Positions 25,972-33,949 of a DNA stretch of 64,000 nt are shown here, in pieces; the stretch's first letter is position 1; every line of letters begins with the position of its first letter. Origin of the DNA: Rhodococcus sp. B50 (GTDB lineage: Bacteria; Actinomycetota; Actinomycetes; Mycobacteriales; Mycobacteriaceae); the NCBI RefSeq assembly GCF_013602415.1, contig NZ_WPAG02000003.1:620001-684000 (forward strand), read 5' to 3'. Under the pieces are notes generated by a model, which was given only the letters and a program-made list of their open reading frames with translations, was not told the DNA's origin and searched no databases. The position numbers were made by a program, and so were the translations under genes.

Positions 25972-26333
25972 CAGTTCGTCTCCCCTGCGAAATACTTGGC
26001 CGCCTGACGCAGGATCTCGCGTTCGGTGGTCAGTTTGGTCGTCTCCGCCCGCAGCGCAGCGTTCTCGGCCTCGAGGCGGGCGATCCGGACGTCCGAGGTC
26101 TCCGGCACATCACCGGCATCGCCCGCACGCGGGCGGGTTCGGGGTGCGCCGGTGGTGACGGCCCCGGCAACGGCTCTTTTCCTACCGGTGCCGTACTGGT
26201 CGATCCAATGACGCATGGTGCCGCGCTCGACACCCAGATCCGCCGCGACCCCGCGGATCGTCGCTTCAGGAGTCGACTCGTACAGGTCGACCGCCTGCCT
26301 CCGAAACTCCTCGGAGTAATTCTTCCGTCCCAT
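25968..26333 (-). CDS. IS3-family OrfA
   Basis: About 121 residues from ATG 26333 (a TTG at 26342 is possible). It has the transposase_8 helix-turn-helix GRKNYSEEFRRQAVDLYEST ... ADLGVERGTMRHWIDQYGTG, a Pro/Arg-rich linker and a coiled coil RIARLEAENAALRAETTKLT. Together with OrfB it forms the transposase of element (g). Confidence 0.92.
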   Translation of the reverse strand: MGRKNYSEEFRRQAVDLYESTPEATIRGVAADLGVERGTMRHWIDQYGTGRKRAVAGAVTTGAPRTRPRAGDAGDVPETSDVRIARLEAENAALRAETTKLTTEREILRQAAKYFAGETNW

Positions 26334-26405
26334 GGTTCTCAATCATCTCGCTTTCCCAGCAGATGCTGGAATCAGCGTGTCCAAGAACCGGGGTCAGGTC
26401 CCGAC

Positions 26406-26462
26406 GCCACCGCAGCGTTCGCGCACCCCCACCAAGAGCTCGGGACGACGACCGTTCCTTGA
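26406..26462 (+). pseudogene. IS110 recombinase, 3' end (copy b)
   Basis: The last codons of the interrupted IS110 gene: ATAAFAHPHQELGTTTVP and TGA at 26460-26462. They are separated from the body by IS3 element (g). Reading on in the same frame gives the IS3 (f) orfB, so a single long frame here is fortuitous. Confidence 0.85.
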
Positions 26463-26483
26463 CCGATTGGCCACATGCGATGT

Positions 26484-27366
26484 CTGCCGAGTCCTCACTC
26501 GGGCCGGTGTGCAGATCGCCCCGTCGACGTACTACGCAGCAAAGACCCGCCCACCATCGGCACGGGCGGTCCGCGATATGGAACTGGTCGAAGAGATCCA
26601 CCGGGTCCACGCCGAGAACTACGCCGTCTACGGTGCCCGCAAGGTCTACGCGGAGCTGCAGCGGCAAGGTATCCGGGTTGCCCGGTGCACCGTCGAGCGC
26701 CTGATGCGCACCGAAGGTCTACGCGGCATCGCCCGGTCGAAGAGCCCGCGGACCACGATCGCCGCAGCGGACACCGACAAGCCTGCTGACCTGGTCAACC
26801 GCGGATTCACCGCCTCAGCACCGGACCAGCTGTGGGTTGCCGACATAACTTATGTCCGCACCTTCACCGGATGGACGTACGCCGCGTTCGTCATCGACGT
26901 CTTCTCACGCCGCATCGTGGGATGGCAGTTGTCGACGAGTCTGCGCACCGATCTCGCGCTCGATGCATTGGAGATGGGCATCTGGACCCGCGAACATGCA
27001 GGCCAGAATCTGTCCCAGTTGATACATCACTCCGACCGCGGAGCTCAATATCGAGCTATTCGCTACACCCAGCGCCTCGCCGAGGCCGGCGCGGTCGCTT
27101 CGGTCGGCAGCCGCGGCGATTCGTACGACAACGCCCTCGCCGAGGCGTTCAACTCGCTGTTCAAGGCCGAACTGGTCCGCAACAAGGGACCGTGGCGCTC
27201 GATCGATGACCTCGAAATTGCGGTGGCCGAGTACATCGACTGGTTCAACCACCGGAGGCTCCACGGTGAGATCGGGATGATCCCGCCCGTCGAAGCCGAA
27301 CAGTCCTACTACGATTCACATAGTCCCGCCGGAACAACCGAGCGGGTCGTCGAGAGCCTCTACTGA
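26484..27366 (+). pseudogene. IS3 (f) orfB, main part
   Basis: The body of the IS3 (f) transposase, lacking only its first 18 codons, which lie at 23454-23508. It reads CRVLTRAGVQIAPSTYYAAK, YGARKVYAELQRQGIRVARC, then DQLWVADITYVRTFTGWTYA (first Asp), IHHSDRGAQYRAIRYTQRL (second Asp) and SYDNALAEAFNSLFKAELV (Glu). The TGA at 27364-27366 uses one base of the target duplication. All catalytic residues remain, but without its start and with a broken orfA it is probably silent. Confidence 0.88.
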
Positions 27367-27368
27367 AG

Positions 27369-27885
27369 CCGGGGCGCAACATCGAGCGCAACCACGACTA
27401 TCTGGAAACGTCCTTTCTGCCGGGGCGTTCGTTTACCGGTCCGGACGACTTCAACCGGCAGTTGTCGGCGTGGTTGGCGGTGGCCAATTCCCGCCGCAAA
27501 CGGGTGTTCGAGTGCGCCCCGGCCGACCGGATCGACGCCGTCCGGCACGCGATGCTCGCCCTGCCGCCGGTGCCCCCGAGTACTGGGTGGCGTTTTTCGA
27601 CCCGGTTGGCTCGTGATCACTACATCCGGCTCGATGCCAACGATTATTCGGTGCATCCGGCGGTGATCGGCCGACGCATCGAGGTGGCCGCGGACCTGAC
27701 TCGGGTGCGGGTGCGCTGCGAGGGCACCGTCGTCGCCGGCCATCGCCGGGCATGGGCCAGGCATCAGACCATCTCCGACCCGAAGCACGTCACAGCCGCC
27801 GCGGCCCTGCGCCGGGACCGCATGAGCGTGGTGCACCAGCCGGCCGAGACCGAGGTGCAGATCCGGGCGCTGAGCGACTACGGCA
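27369..27885 (+). pseudogene. IS21-family istA transposase, C-terminal part
   Basis: Continues the IstA piece ending at 23073: ETK|PGRNIERNHDYLETSFLPG, RSFTGPDDFNRQLSAWLAVA, then FECAPADRIDAVRHAMLALP and the C-terminal beta-barrel HYIRLDANDYSVHPAVIGRR. It breaks off near 27885, where IS5-type sequence starts. No istB follows. The gene is split by 4.3 kb of other elements and is dead. Confidence 0.85.
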
Positions 27886-28045
27886 CCCCAGGTGCTATCC
27901 CGGCGGTGGGCGGTCGAGAGGACCTTCGGATGGTTGACGAGGTGTGGACGGTTGGCGCGGGACTACGAACGCAAGAGGGCACATGCCGAGGCCATGATCC
28001 AGGTCGCGATGGTTAGGCTCATGACGGCCCGACTGGTCGGTGAGG
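27880..28045 (+). pseudogene. IS5/IS4-type transposase, C-terminal remnant
   Basis: The frame reads RRWAVERTFGWLTRCGRLAR then DYERKRAHAEAMIQVAMVRL and MTARLVGED. WxVERTFxWL is the C-terminal Glu motif of IS5-group DDE transposases. Only this end remains. The DNA from 28046 to 28210 shows no recognisable gene. Confidence 0.75.
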
Positions 28046-28210
28046 ACATCAACCGCACGGTCCGATCGAAGCCGAAGCGCCACGCCGACTGGCAGGGAAC
28101 CTCACCGACTGACAGTGCGGGTTCCACAACGCTCTCTCAGAAGGGTTGCGCTAGGCGTCTCGTCATTGCCTCCGCTCGAAGTCCAAACTGGGCATGGCGG
28201 CCTCGGATGC

Positions 28211-28855
28211 TTACGGACGAATGTCCCCGACCAGGGCGAGGGCGAATTGGATGTAGCGGTCGGCGATGTCTTGGGGGGTTTTGGTGCCGCCGGGGCGGTA
28301 CCAGTCGGCCACGCCCTGGCACAGCACCAACACTGCGCGGGTGGCCTCGTGCGGGTCGGGGGTGTCGAACAGGCCCAGCGCGCGTGCCGAGATCACCTCG
28401 GTGAGCATCATTGCTTCGAATTCGTCACGCAACGCGATGTGTTGGCTTCGGTAGGGCTCTTCCAGGCCTCGGATTTCGCGCGCAAGGTGCGCGAGGCGGC
28501 GTCTGTTCGTCATGTAGAGCACGGTGTTCTCTACCAATGCGATGAAACGGTTGCGCGGATCATCGCCGGCATCGGCGAGGGCGGCCTGACCGCGCCGGCG
28601 CAGCTCGTCGTTGGACATTCGCAGCAGGGTGACCAGCATGTCCTGCTTGTTCTTGAAGTTGTAGTAGAGACCGGGCACGGTCATTCCCGCCCGTGAGGCG
28701 ATCGCTCGGACGCTGGTCCCGTAGTAGCCGCAGGTGACGAAGAGCTCGAGGGCGGCATCGAGGAGCTCGGGAAGTGTGTAGGCGGGATCGTAGTACCGCC
28801 AATCGTCGATCACGACGCCCTCAGCGATGTCCGCCTTGCCGGTGTGTTGACTCAC
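28211..28855 (-). CDS. TetR/AcrR-family transcriptional regulator
   Basis: A 214-residue TetR-type regulator. The DNA-binding domain spans about residues 25-72: YTLPELLDAALELFVTCGYY, TSVRAIASRAGMTVPGLYYN and FKNKQDMLVTLL. The C-terminal domain resembles the KstR-like group of acyl-CoA-responsive regulators in length and in the ending WYRPGGTKTPQDIADRYIQF; that comparison is from memory. It is the last gene of the minus-strand run starting at 33620, 50 bp after the MaoC-like gene. The three palindromes at 33648-33833 in the divergent promoter region are the likely binding sites (inference). Confidence 0.9.
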   Translation of the reverse strand: MSQHTGKADIAEGVVIDDWRYYDPAYTLPELLDAALELFVTCGYYGTSVRAIASRAGMTVPGLYYNFKNKQDMLVTLLRMSNDELRRRGQAALADAGDDPRNRFIALVENTVLYMTNRRRLAHLAREIRGLEEPYRSQHIALRDEFEAMMLTEVISARALGLFDTPDPHEATRAVLVLCQGVADWYRPGGTKTPQDIADRYIQFALALVGDIRP

Positions 28856-28905
28856 CGTCAGCTCCTCTTCTGCGTCTGCTTTCGGACAACTATGCCAATT
28901 GGGGA

Positions 28906-29862
28906 TCAGACTGTGTCCGGCCGTACCGCGACGTCGACATTCGCACGTACATGCGTCCCCCTGTGGTGCCGGCCGTCGACCCGGATCGCCATGCCGGTCG
29001 TGGTGTGTTCCGCGTTGCCGCTGAGCGTCAGTACGTCCCCGGGGAACGCAGGCCGGGCCAGGCGCAACGACAAGCGACGGAACTCGGTAGCCGGTCCGGT
29101 GACCGAGCTGACATAGCGGGTTATCAGCCCTGCGGTGGTGACGATGCTGGCGATGATGTCGTCCAGGCCCTGGCGGTGTGCCACGTCGTGGTCGTGATGC
29201 ACGGGCTCGTGGTCATTCGATGCCAGCGCGCCGGTGATGACCAGCGTGCGGGTGAGGGGAATCGTCAGGTCGGGCAGGACGATGCCGGACGGTTGCGGGC
29301 TGTCATCGGCGCGGCCGGGGGACGGCCGGGTAGGGTCGGGAGTGAAGTACATGGTGCGTGAGCGCATTTCGCCGACTGATTCATTGTGCTGGTTTCGGAA
29401 TTCGAAGGCGATGGTGACGAAGTGCCCCGGACCGAGCGCGGTGGTCTTGCGGGGTGAGATCGATTCGATCCACGATCGTTCGGTGAGCATGTCACCTGGT
29501 CTGATCGGCCGCAGGTACTGCTGTTCGTAGTCGGTCGCGACGACCGCAGTAAAACCGTTGTCCGCACTCAACTGGCGTACCTGCGTATGGAGCGTGGGCA
29601 TTGCTTCTCGGGCGGCGGCTCCGATCGGCATCGTCCAGGTTTGCAGCATCGCGGGAGGCGCGATCACACCGCCGTATCCCGTGTCCACTGCCGCGGTGTG
29701 GTCACGGTAGATCGGGCTGTCATCGCCCAATGCCGCGCACCAGGTGCGGATCGCATGATCGCTCACTGCGATTTCGGCCGATCGGGTGGCCGGATCATCG
29801 ACATGGGGTAGTTCGGCGAGTGCAGCAGTGAGATCACCGAGGCGGTGTCGGCTGGTCGTCAC
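28906..29862 (-). CDS. MaoC-like (hot-dog) dehydratase family protein
   Basis: About 318 residues from GTG 29862, which overlaps the stop of the upstream CoA-transferase (GTGA). It looks like a double hot-dog protein: an N-terminal FAS1/MaoC-like domain (YGGVIAPPAMLQTWTMP; RPIRPGDMLTERSWIESIS) and a second half with TRTLVITGALASNDHEPVHH DHD and ARPAFPGDVLTLSGNAEH. The stretch ASNDHEPVHHD corresponds to the hydratase motif with catalytic Asp and His. I infer hydration of an enoyl-CoA. The longer open frame to 30495 runs over the CoA-transferase gene and is not real. Confidence 0.85.
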   Translation of the reverse strand: MTTSRHRLGDLTAALAELPHVDDPATRSAEIAVSDHAIRTWCAALGDDSPIYRDHTAAVDTGYGGVIAPPAMLQTWTMPIGAAAREAMPTLHTQVRQLSADNGFTAVVATDYEQQYLRPIRPGDMLTERSWIESISPRKTTALGPGHFVTIAFEFRNQHNESVGEMRSRTMYFTPDPTRPSPGRADDSPQPSGIVLPDLTIPLTRTLVITGALASNDHEPVHHDHDVAHRQGLDDIIASIVTTAGLITRYVSSVTGPATEFRRLSLRLARPAFPGDVLTLSGNAEHTTTGMAIRVDGRHHRGTHVRANVDVAVRPDTV

Positions 29863-31016
29863 GAGGTCTCCTGTGTAGTGCTTGCATGCTGGGTGGTGAA
29901 GCCGGCTGCGTTGTCGTCGTCTTCGATCCGCGGCCGCAGTGCGCGGTCGGGGGTGCGTTCCAACCGGATGGGGCTGGCGACGCCGTAGCCGTCGCCGACG
30001 GCGCGTAGCAGACCGGTCTCGGCGGCCAGCGGGTCGGCTGTGACACCGGCATAGTCCTTGACCTCGGCGACGAGGATCCCGGCGTCCTCCAGCCGGGACA
30101 CCCAGGTGCGCACGTCGTGGATGGCGAGGTGCTTTTCGATGATGTCGACGAGTTCGGTGCGGTGTGCGGCGCGCTCGACACCGGAGCCGAATCGCGGGTC
30201 GGTCAGCAGTTCCGGCGCGCCGATGGTGTGCGCAAATTTCGTCCAGTGGTGTTCCAGATATGCGGAGACGATGATGTTGCCGTCCCGGCAGCGCAGCAGG
30301 TCGGCAGGTGCGGTCAAGGGTGCGCTGTTGCCGGATCGCGGTGACTGTTGACCGGTCATGAGGTACTCGGTCAGCGGTCCGGTCTGTAGGTGCAGTGCGA
30401 CGTCGTAGAGGCTGACCCGCACAACCTCGCCGCGCCCGGTGCGTTCGCGACGGAACAGTGCCGCCAGGATGCCGTGGCACAGTGCATGGCCACACGCTGC
30501 GTCCACGACGGTGAACCCGACCTTGGTGGGTGAGCCGTCGGGGTAGCCGGTGGTCGACATGACCCCGCTCTCGGCCTGCACGATAATGTCGACGCCCCCT
30601 TTGCGTTGCCCGATCGGACCGTTGCCGAATCCGGAGACCGACGCATAGACCAAACGCGGATTGCGGGCGAGTAGCGCGTCGGCGCCGAGTCCGAGTCGTT
30701 CCATGACGCCGGGGCGGGACGATTCGAGGAAGACGTCGGCTTCGTCGACCAGTTCCAGGACGCGGGCACGTCCGGCGTCGCTGCGAAGGTCGAGGCGCAG
30801 TAACCGTTTGTCGCGGTTGTATCCGACGAAGACCGGCGAGTGGGGCAGTTGGGCTGCCGCGAGAGATCGGAGCTGGCGTGCGCCGTCACCTTGCGGTGGT
30901 TCGACTTTGATGACTTCCGCCCCGTAGTCGGCCAGCAGCAAGCCTGTCGACGGGCCGGCGACCATCTGCGCGACTTCGAGAACTTTGATGCCGGCCAGCG
31001 GCAATTCTTCGGTCAT
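29859..31016 (-). CDS. CaiB/BaiF-type (class III) CoA-transferase
   Basis: A 385-residue CoA-transferase; I start it at ATG 31016, in the ATGA overlap with the preceding gene. The N-terminus LAGIKVLEVAQMVAGPSTGL LLADYGAEVIKVEPP is the family signature. NPRLVYASVSGFG and a GGVDIIVQAESG stretch carry the region of the catalytic Asp. Such enzymes move CoA from a donor thioester to a free acid. It would activate the substrate of this operon, which has no acyl-CoA ligase. Confidence 0.9.
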   Translation of the reverse strand: MTEELPLAGIKVLEVAQMVAGPSTGLLLADYGAEVIKVEPPQGDGARQLRSLAAAQLPHSPVFVGYNRDKRLLRLDLRSDAGRARVLELVDEADVFLESSRPGVMERLGLGADALLARNPRLVYASVSGFGNGPIGQRKGGVDIIVQAESGVMSTTGYPDGSPTKVGFTVVDAACGHALCHGILAALFRRERTGRGEVVRVSLYDVALHLQTGPLTEYLMTGQQSPRSGNSAPLTAPADLLRCRDGNIIVSAYLEHHWTKFAHTIGAPELLTDPRFGSGVERAAHRTELVDIIEKHLAIHDVRTWVSRLEDAGILVAEVKDYAGVTADPLAAETGLLRAVGDGYGVASPIRLERTPDRALRPRIEDDDNAAGFTTQHASTTQETS

Positions 31017-32128
31017 TCCAACCCCCATTCGGGTAAACGTCCGCTGAGGATGAGCGTCATGCTGCCGATTCCCTGATCGACTGTGCCCGCACGGTCGAGT
31101 GTCACCGTCACCGGTTGGATGCGGTGCCAGTGCTCGTTCGTGCGGCCGTCGGGGTAGGTGATCACGGAGGGGTGTGAGACATCCCAGGTATCGAATTCGA
31201 CGATCTCTTCGCCACGCCAGACACCGAGACCGGCGCGGTCGTTATAACCGCCGCTGTAGCCCAATCCCTGCATTGCGATCGCCGATCCGAGTTGACTGCA
31301 ATGGATACCGACCCGGTCGCCTCCAGACAACGAGGCGCTCAGGGTGCACTCACTGAACCGCCTTGTCCCGTCGTGTAATTCGACGTCCAGCTGGGTTCCG
31401 GACACTTCCTGAACGGTGCCGTCGTCACGTCGCCGCAGATCCCCGGTCACATAGCCTTCTTCGCCGCCACGTCGACTGAACAAGACGTGGCCCGCGAGAG
31501 TCTCGGTGGAGAAGAACAGAAACGCCATCGCGAAGCCCTGCTGATCGAGTGAGACTTTGGGACCTGTGACGGGCTCCTTGATGCCCATTCTCGGCCGCAC
31601 ACCCCAGGAGTGGTCGCGGCACGCCCACCAGTCGCGGAATTCGATGCGCTCGCCTTCGATCTCGAGCCAGCCCTCTGCGGTGCCGATCTGGTCGAATCGT
31701 TGGTAGTCCTCGGTGACTCGTCCCCGCACCCGAGCGAAGTGGGGTTTTTCCTCGGCCGGGGGGAGCGCTCCGCGCCAGAGGATTTCCCCGTGCACGGCGT
31801 GATCCCCGGATGCGACCGTGAGGCGAAATTCCTGCAGGGGGATGGTGGGTCGGACCGTGATGGGTCCGCACACGGTGTCGATCTCTCGCCCGAGGGAACG
31901 GGAGGCCCGCACGTTGTACTGCTTGCCTCGGTGCACCACGACGAATCCGGCGTCGAGGACGTTCATGTTGCGGTAGGCGCCCATCGTGATCTGCAGCGCG
32001 GTGGAACCGTCGGGTGCGTAGCACGCGAACCAGTAGCGGTCGAAGAATCGGGGATCACTGGTGCCGACGTGGTCGAAGGTTGTGGGCAACTGGTGCCACA
32101 ACGTGTCATCCATACTGGTCAGCATCAC
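31013..32128 (-). CDS. Uncharacterised AttH/tocopherol-cyclase-like protein
   Basis: A 371-residue soluble protein with no catalytic motif that I can name. The repeating beta-strand pattern and Trp-rich segments RIEFRDWWACRDHSWGVRP and NEHWHRIQPVTVTLDRAG recall actinobacterial DUF7064/DUF7065 proteins, distant relatives of lipocalin-like AttH and hydroxyneurosporene synthase folds; that match is from memory. It starts at GTG 32128 or ATG 32125, both overlapping the upstream stop. It lies between a CoA-transferase and a kinase-like gene, so a role in the same pathway is likely. No signal peptide. Confidence 0.7.
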   Translation of the reverse strand: MMLTSMDDTLWHQLPTTFDHVGTSDPRFFDRYWFACYAPDGSTALQITMGAYRNMNVLDAGFVVVHRGKQYNVRASRSLGREIDTVCGPITVRPTIPLQEFRLTVASGDHAVHGEILWRGALPPAEEKPHFARVRGRVTEDYQRFDQIGTAEGWLEIEGERIEFRDWWACRDHSWGVRPRMGIKEPVTGPKVSLDQQGFAMAFLFFSTETLAGHVLFSRRGGEEGYVTGDLRRRDDGTVQEVSGTQLDVELHDGTRRFSECTLSASLSGGDRVGIHCSQLGSAIAMQGLGYSGGYNDRAGLGVWRGEEIVEFDTWDVSHPSVITYPDGRTNEHWHRIQPVTVTLDRAGTVDQGIGSMTLILSGRLPEWGLE

Positions 32129-32598
32129 GAGTCCTTTCTTAAAGACGACGGGGACAGTTCCGGAACCATCCGCATCGGATACCGGCGGGAACGAAGATCG
32201 AGGTGCTCGACAATGTTCCTGTGCACCGTGGCAGCATCGGCGCCTGCGGTGGGATCGAGCGTGGTCACGATCTCGCTGAGTACGCTGCGCAACCGGTCGT
32301 TGTGCTCCATGACGGCGGTGACGTCGTGTATGTCGACCGGACCGGTGGGCAGATCATCGATTCGTGCTGCGATATCGTCCGACACCACCGGCTTGGCCGA
32401 TTCGAGCAGGTCAGCGGTGAGGGAGTTGTCCCAGTTCAGAAAGGGCAGGACCCGCATCCAGGCCGTTTCGAGCATTTGAAGGTTCTTGATCACTTCGCTC
32501 AGTACTCGTGTCGCGTGTTCGTCCTGGAGTACCGGCGCAACGAGTTGCTCGAGCAGTCTGCAATTGCCGCGGAGTTGTTCCTCGATAGTCGGGCGCAT
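32125..32598 (-). CDS. Hypothetical helical protein
   Basis: A 157-residue protein from ATG 32598, two bases after the stop of the APH-like gene; the open frame upstream lies inside that gene. The sequence is largely helical: IEEQLRGNCRLLEQLVAPVL, ARVLSEVIKNLQMLETAW-like and AVMEHNDRLRSVLSEIVTTL. No Cys, no membrane segment and no known motif. Similar small helical proteins sit next to APH-like kinases in actinobacterial lipid-degradation clusters, but I cannot give a function. Confidence 0.7.
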   Translation of the reverse strand: MRPTIEEQLRGNCRLLEQLVAPVLQDEHATRVLSEVIKNLQMLETAWMRVLPFLNWDNSLTADLLESAKPVVSDDIAARIDDLPTGPVDIHDVTAVMEHNDRLRSVLSEIVTTLDPTAGADAATVHRNIVEHLDLRSRRYPMRMVPELSPSSLRKDS

Positions 32599-32600
32599 CG

Positions 32601-33620
32601 TCAGTTCTCCATCATCTTGAACATTGCACGGAACAGCCACGTCGGGCTCTGGTGCACGCGGTCGAAGGTTCCGTCGACGAACACACGTACGCCGGTCAAC
32701 ACGATCACGGCCAGTTTCCAGCACGAAAACACGTTCCACCACAACAGTTCGTCCGGGTCCACTGTGTAACCGGTGATCTGCGTATATGCCTCGACGATCT
32801 GCTCGCGCTCCCACACGCCCGGGATCTGATGCTCGCGATGGCGGACCGGGTTGGTAATCCACCCCAGATCCTCGAGCGGGTCACCAAGATGCGCGGTTTC
32901 CCAGTCGAGCAGGGCAGAGATCTTGTCCCCGCCGAGCAGAGCATTACCGGGCTTGAAATCGCCATGTACGAGCACTGTTCGTTGTGAAGGTCGTGCGCGG
33001 TCGCGAAGCCAGCGGGAGACGAGGTCGAGTTCGGGGATCGGCTCGAGTTGGACGCGTCGCAACTCGTCCTCCCAGCGGCCGAGTTCGGTAAGGCCGGCGT
33101 CCGGTCCGGGGTCGTTCAGCAATTTCCCCAGCCCGAGCGAGCGCCAATCGACCTGCTGGACGGCGATCAACAACTCGAGGAACTGCCGGGCCAGTGCGGC
33201 GCGTTCGGTCAGCGGCCGCTCACCGTTGAGAACGAACAGATCGCACACACCCTCGACCCGACCCATCACCAATGACGGACTGCCCAACCAGCTTCCATCG
33301 ACATCGATCCAATGTGCGGGTGGGGCGGGTATCGGTGTCGACTCCAATGCGCGGAGCAGTTCGAACTCGACGTATCGGTCGGTGTCGAGCAGGCTGCCGG
33401 CCGGGTCACGACGCATGATCATGGGGAGGTCGTGATTGCCGTCCCCGTCGCGCCACCGCGCCCGAAACACCCAGTTCTCCCGTGAGAGACCGCCTGACAA
33501 CCGGCGCACATCATCCAGGTGCAGTTCCTGCGCCTCGGGGATACGACTGCAGACGAAGTGGGTCAGAAGGTCTGCGATCTTCTCCTGCTCGTCCGTCGGA
33601 TCACTTGTCACAAGGGCCAT
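32601..33620 (-). CDS. APH-family phosphotransferase
   Basis: A 339-residue aminoglycoside-phosphotransferase-fold protein. It has SGGLSRENWVFRARW (nucleotide-binding strand region, about 42-56), the catalytic loop TVLVHGDFKPGNAL (about 222-235) and the metal-binding ALLDWETAHLGDPLEDLGW (about 245-263). This subgroup (ACAD10/FadE36-like) is found with acyl-CoA metabolism genes, where it is thought to phosphorylate hydroxyl groups of acyl-CoAs; the assignment to that subgroup is inference. First gene of the minus-strand operon, with an operator palindrome 28 bp upstream. Confidence 0.88.
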   Translation of the reverse strand: MALVTSDPTDEQEKIADLLTHFVCSRIPEAQELHLDDVRRLSGGLSRENWVFRARWRDGDGNHDLPMIMRRDPAGSLLDTDRYVEFELLRALESTPIPAPPAHWIDVDGSWLGSPSLVMGRVEGVCDLFVLNGERPLTERAALARQFLELLIAVQQVDWRSLGLGKLLNDPGPDAGLTELGRWEDELRRVQLEPIPELDLVSRWLRDRARPSQRTVLVHGDFKPGNALLGGDKISALLDWETAHLGDPLEDLGWITNPVRHREHQIPGVWEREQIVEAYTQITGYTVDPDELLWWNVFSCWKLAVIVLTGVRVFVDGTFDRVHQSPTWLFRAMFKMMEN

Positions 33621-33647
33621 AGCGTCGTTCCTCCTTCAAGACAATCG

Positions 33648-33667
33648 ACTTTAGCGATCGATCAAGT
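33648..33667. promoter_or_regulatory. Operator palindrome 1 (TetR candidate)
   Basis: ACTTTAGCGATCGATCAAGT, an imperfect dyad with outer arms ACTT/AAGT around CGATCG. It lies 28 bp before the APH-like gene, where it would cover the minus-strand promoter. It is the reverse of the 33814 site with few differences. Confidence 0.65.
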
Positions 33668-33714
33668 ACTCAGGACTATTGCACGAGCAGGAAGAGAACT
33701 CAACCATGATGGGA

Positions 33715-33734
33715 ACTTGAGCGATCGATAATCA
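33715..33734. promoter_or_regulatory. Operator palindrome 2 (weaker, TetR candidate)
   Basis: ACTTGAGCGATCGATAATCA keeps one arm and the GCGATCGAT core of the other two sites but has lost the second AAGT arm. It lies midway between the two divergent operons. Confidence 0.5.
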
Positions 33735-33813
33735 CCAGAAGCGCCACCGTTCGGTAACCCGCTGGATACCTTGCGTGACATCAAATAATGTGCCACGCTG
33801 TGCTCCACATCAT

Positions 33814-33833
33814 ACTTGATCGATCGATAAAGT
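33814..33833. promoter_or_regulatory. Operator palindrome 3 (TetR candidate)
   Basis: ACTTGATCGATCGATAAAGT, nearly perfect dyad (only the G/A pair flanking the core breaks symmetry). It is about 115 bp before the plus-strand gene 33950. The spacing of the three sites suggests control of both divergent operons. Confidence 0.65.
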
Positions 33834-33949
33834 GATGTTCGGATCGACGTCGCACGCACCTCGGCTTCGTGGCTGAACGATTGATCAAGGGAAGCCAATG
33901 TCCCGGGCACGGTGTGCCCACCCCGAAACCCCATCTCAGGAGGACTCAG

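Larger units (their letters stand above)
25040..26401 (-). mobile_element. Intact IS3-family element (g)
   Basis: A 1362-bp element with inverted repeats GGGCCTTACCCCCGATTCG at 25040 and, on the other strand, GGGACCTGACCCCGGTTCT ending about 26401. The 4-bp duplication CGAC is at 25036-25039 and 26402-26405. It carries overlapping orfA and orfB on the minus strand, both open. It is the innermost layer of a four-level nest. Confidence 0.92.
23509..26483 (+). mobile_element. IS110-family element (b), interrupted by IS3
   Basis: The left boundary is GATCT|AATGAAACC at 23508/23509 and the right boundary GCGATGT|CTGCCG at 26483/26484, with CT as the shared core. Subtracting the inserted IS3 (1362 bp plus its 4-bp duplication) gives 1609 bp, exactly the length of copy (a). 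The recombinase gene is cut, so this copy cannot move by itself, but copy (a) could act on it. Confidence 0.9.
23074..27365 (+). mobile_element. IS3-family element (f), interrupted by IS110
   Basis: Inserted in IS21 istA with the 3-bp duplication AAG (23071-23073 and 27366-27368). The terminal repeats are weak, so ends could be off by a few bases. It holds a frameshifted orfA and an orfB split by IS110. Removing the IS110 insertion (2975+2 bp, including the IS3 within it) leaves about 1315 bp, a normal IS3 length. Confidence 0.78.

Noticed and set aside
1..28000. A single composite transposon carrying the catabolic genes
   Set aside because: The IS110 copies are in opposite orientation and could flank 5.4-23.5 kb, but IS110 elements are not known to form composite transposons of this kind, and their two insertions are each explained by independent target choice.
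29863..30495. N-terminal extension of the MaoC-like frame
   Set aside because: It overlaps the CoA-transferase in another frame and reads Arg/Pro-rich nonsense. The GTGA overlap gives a sound start at 29862.
31610..32479. A 289-codon plus-strand frame
   Set aside because: Antisense of the AttH-like gene, no recognisable motif.
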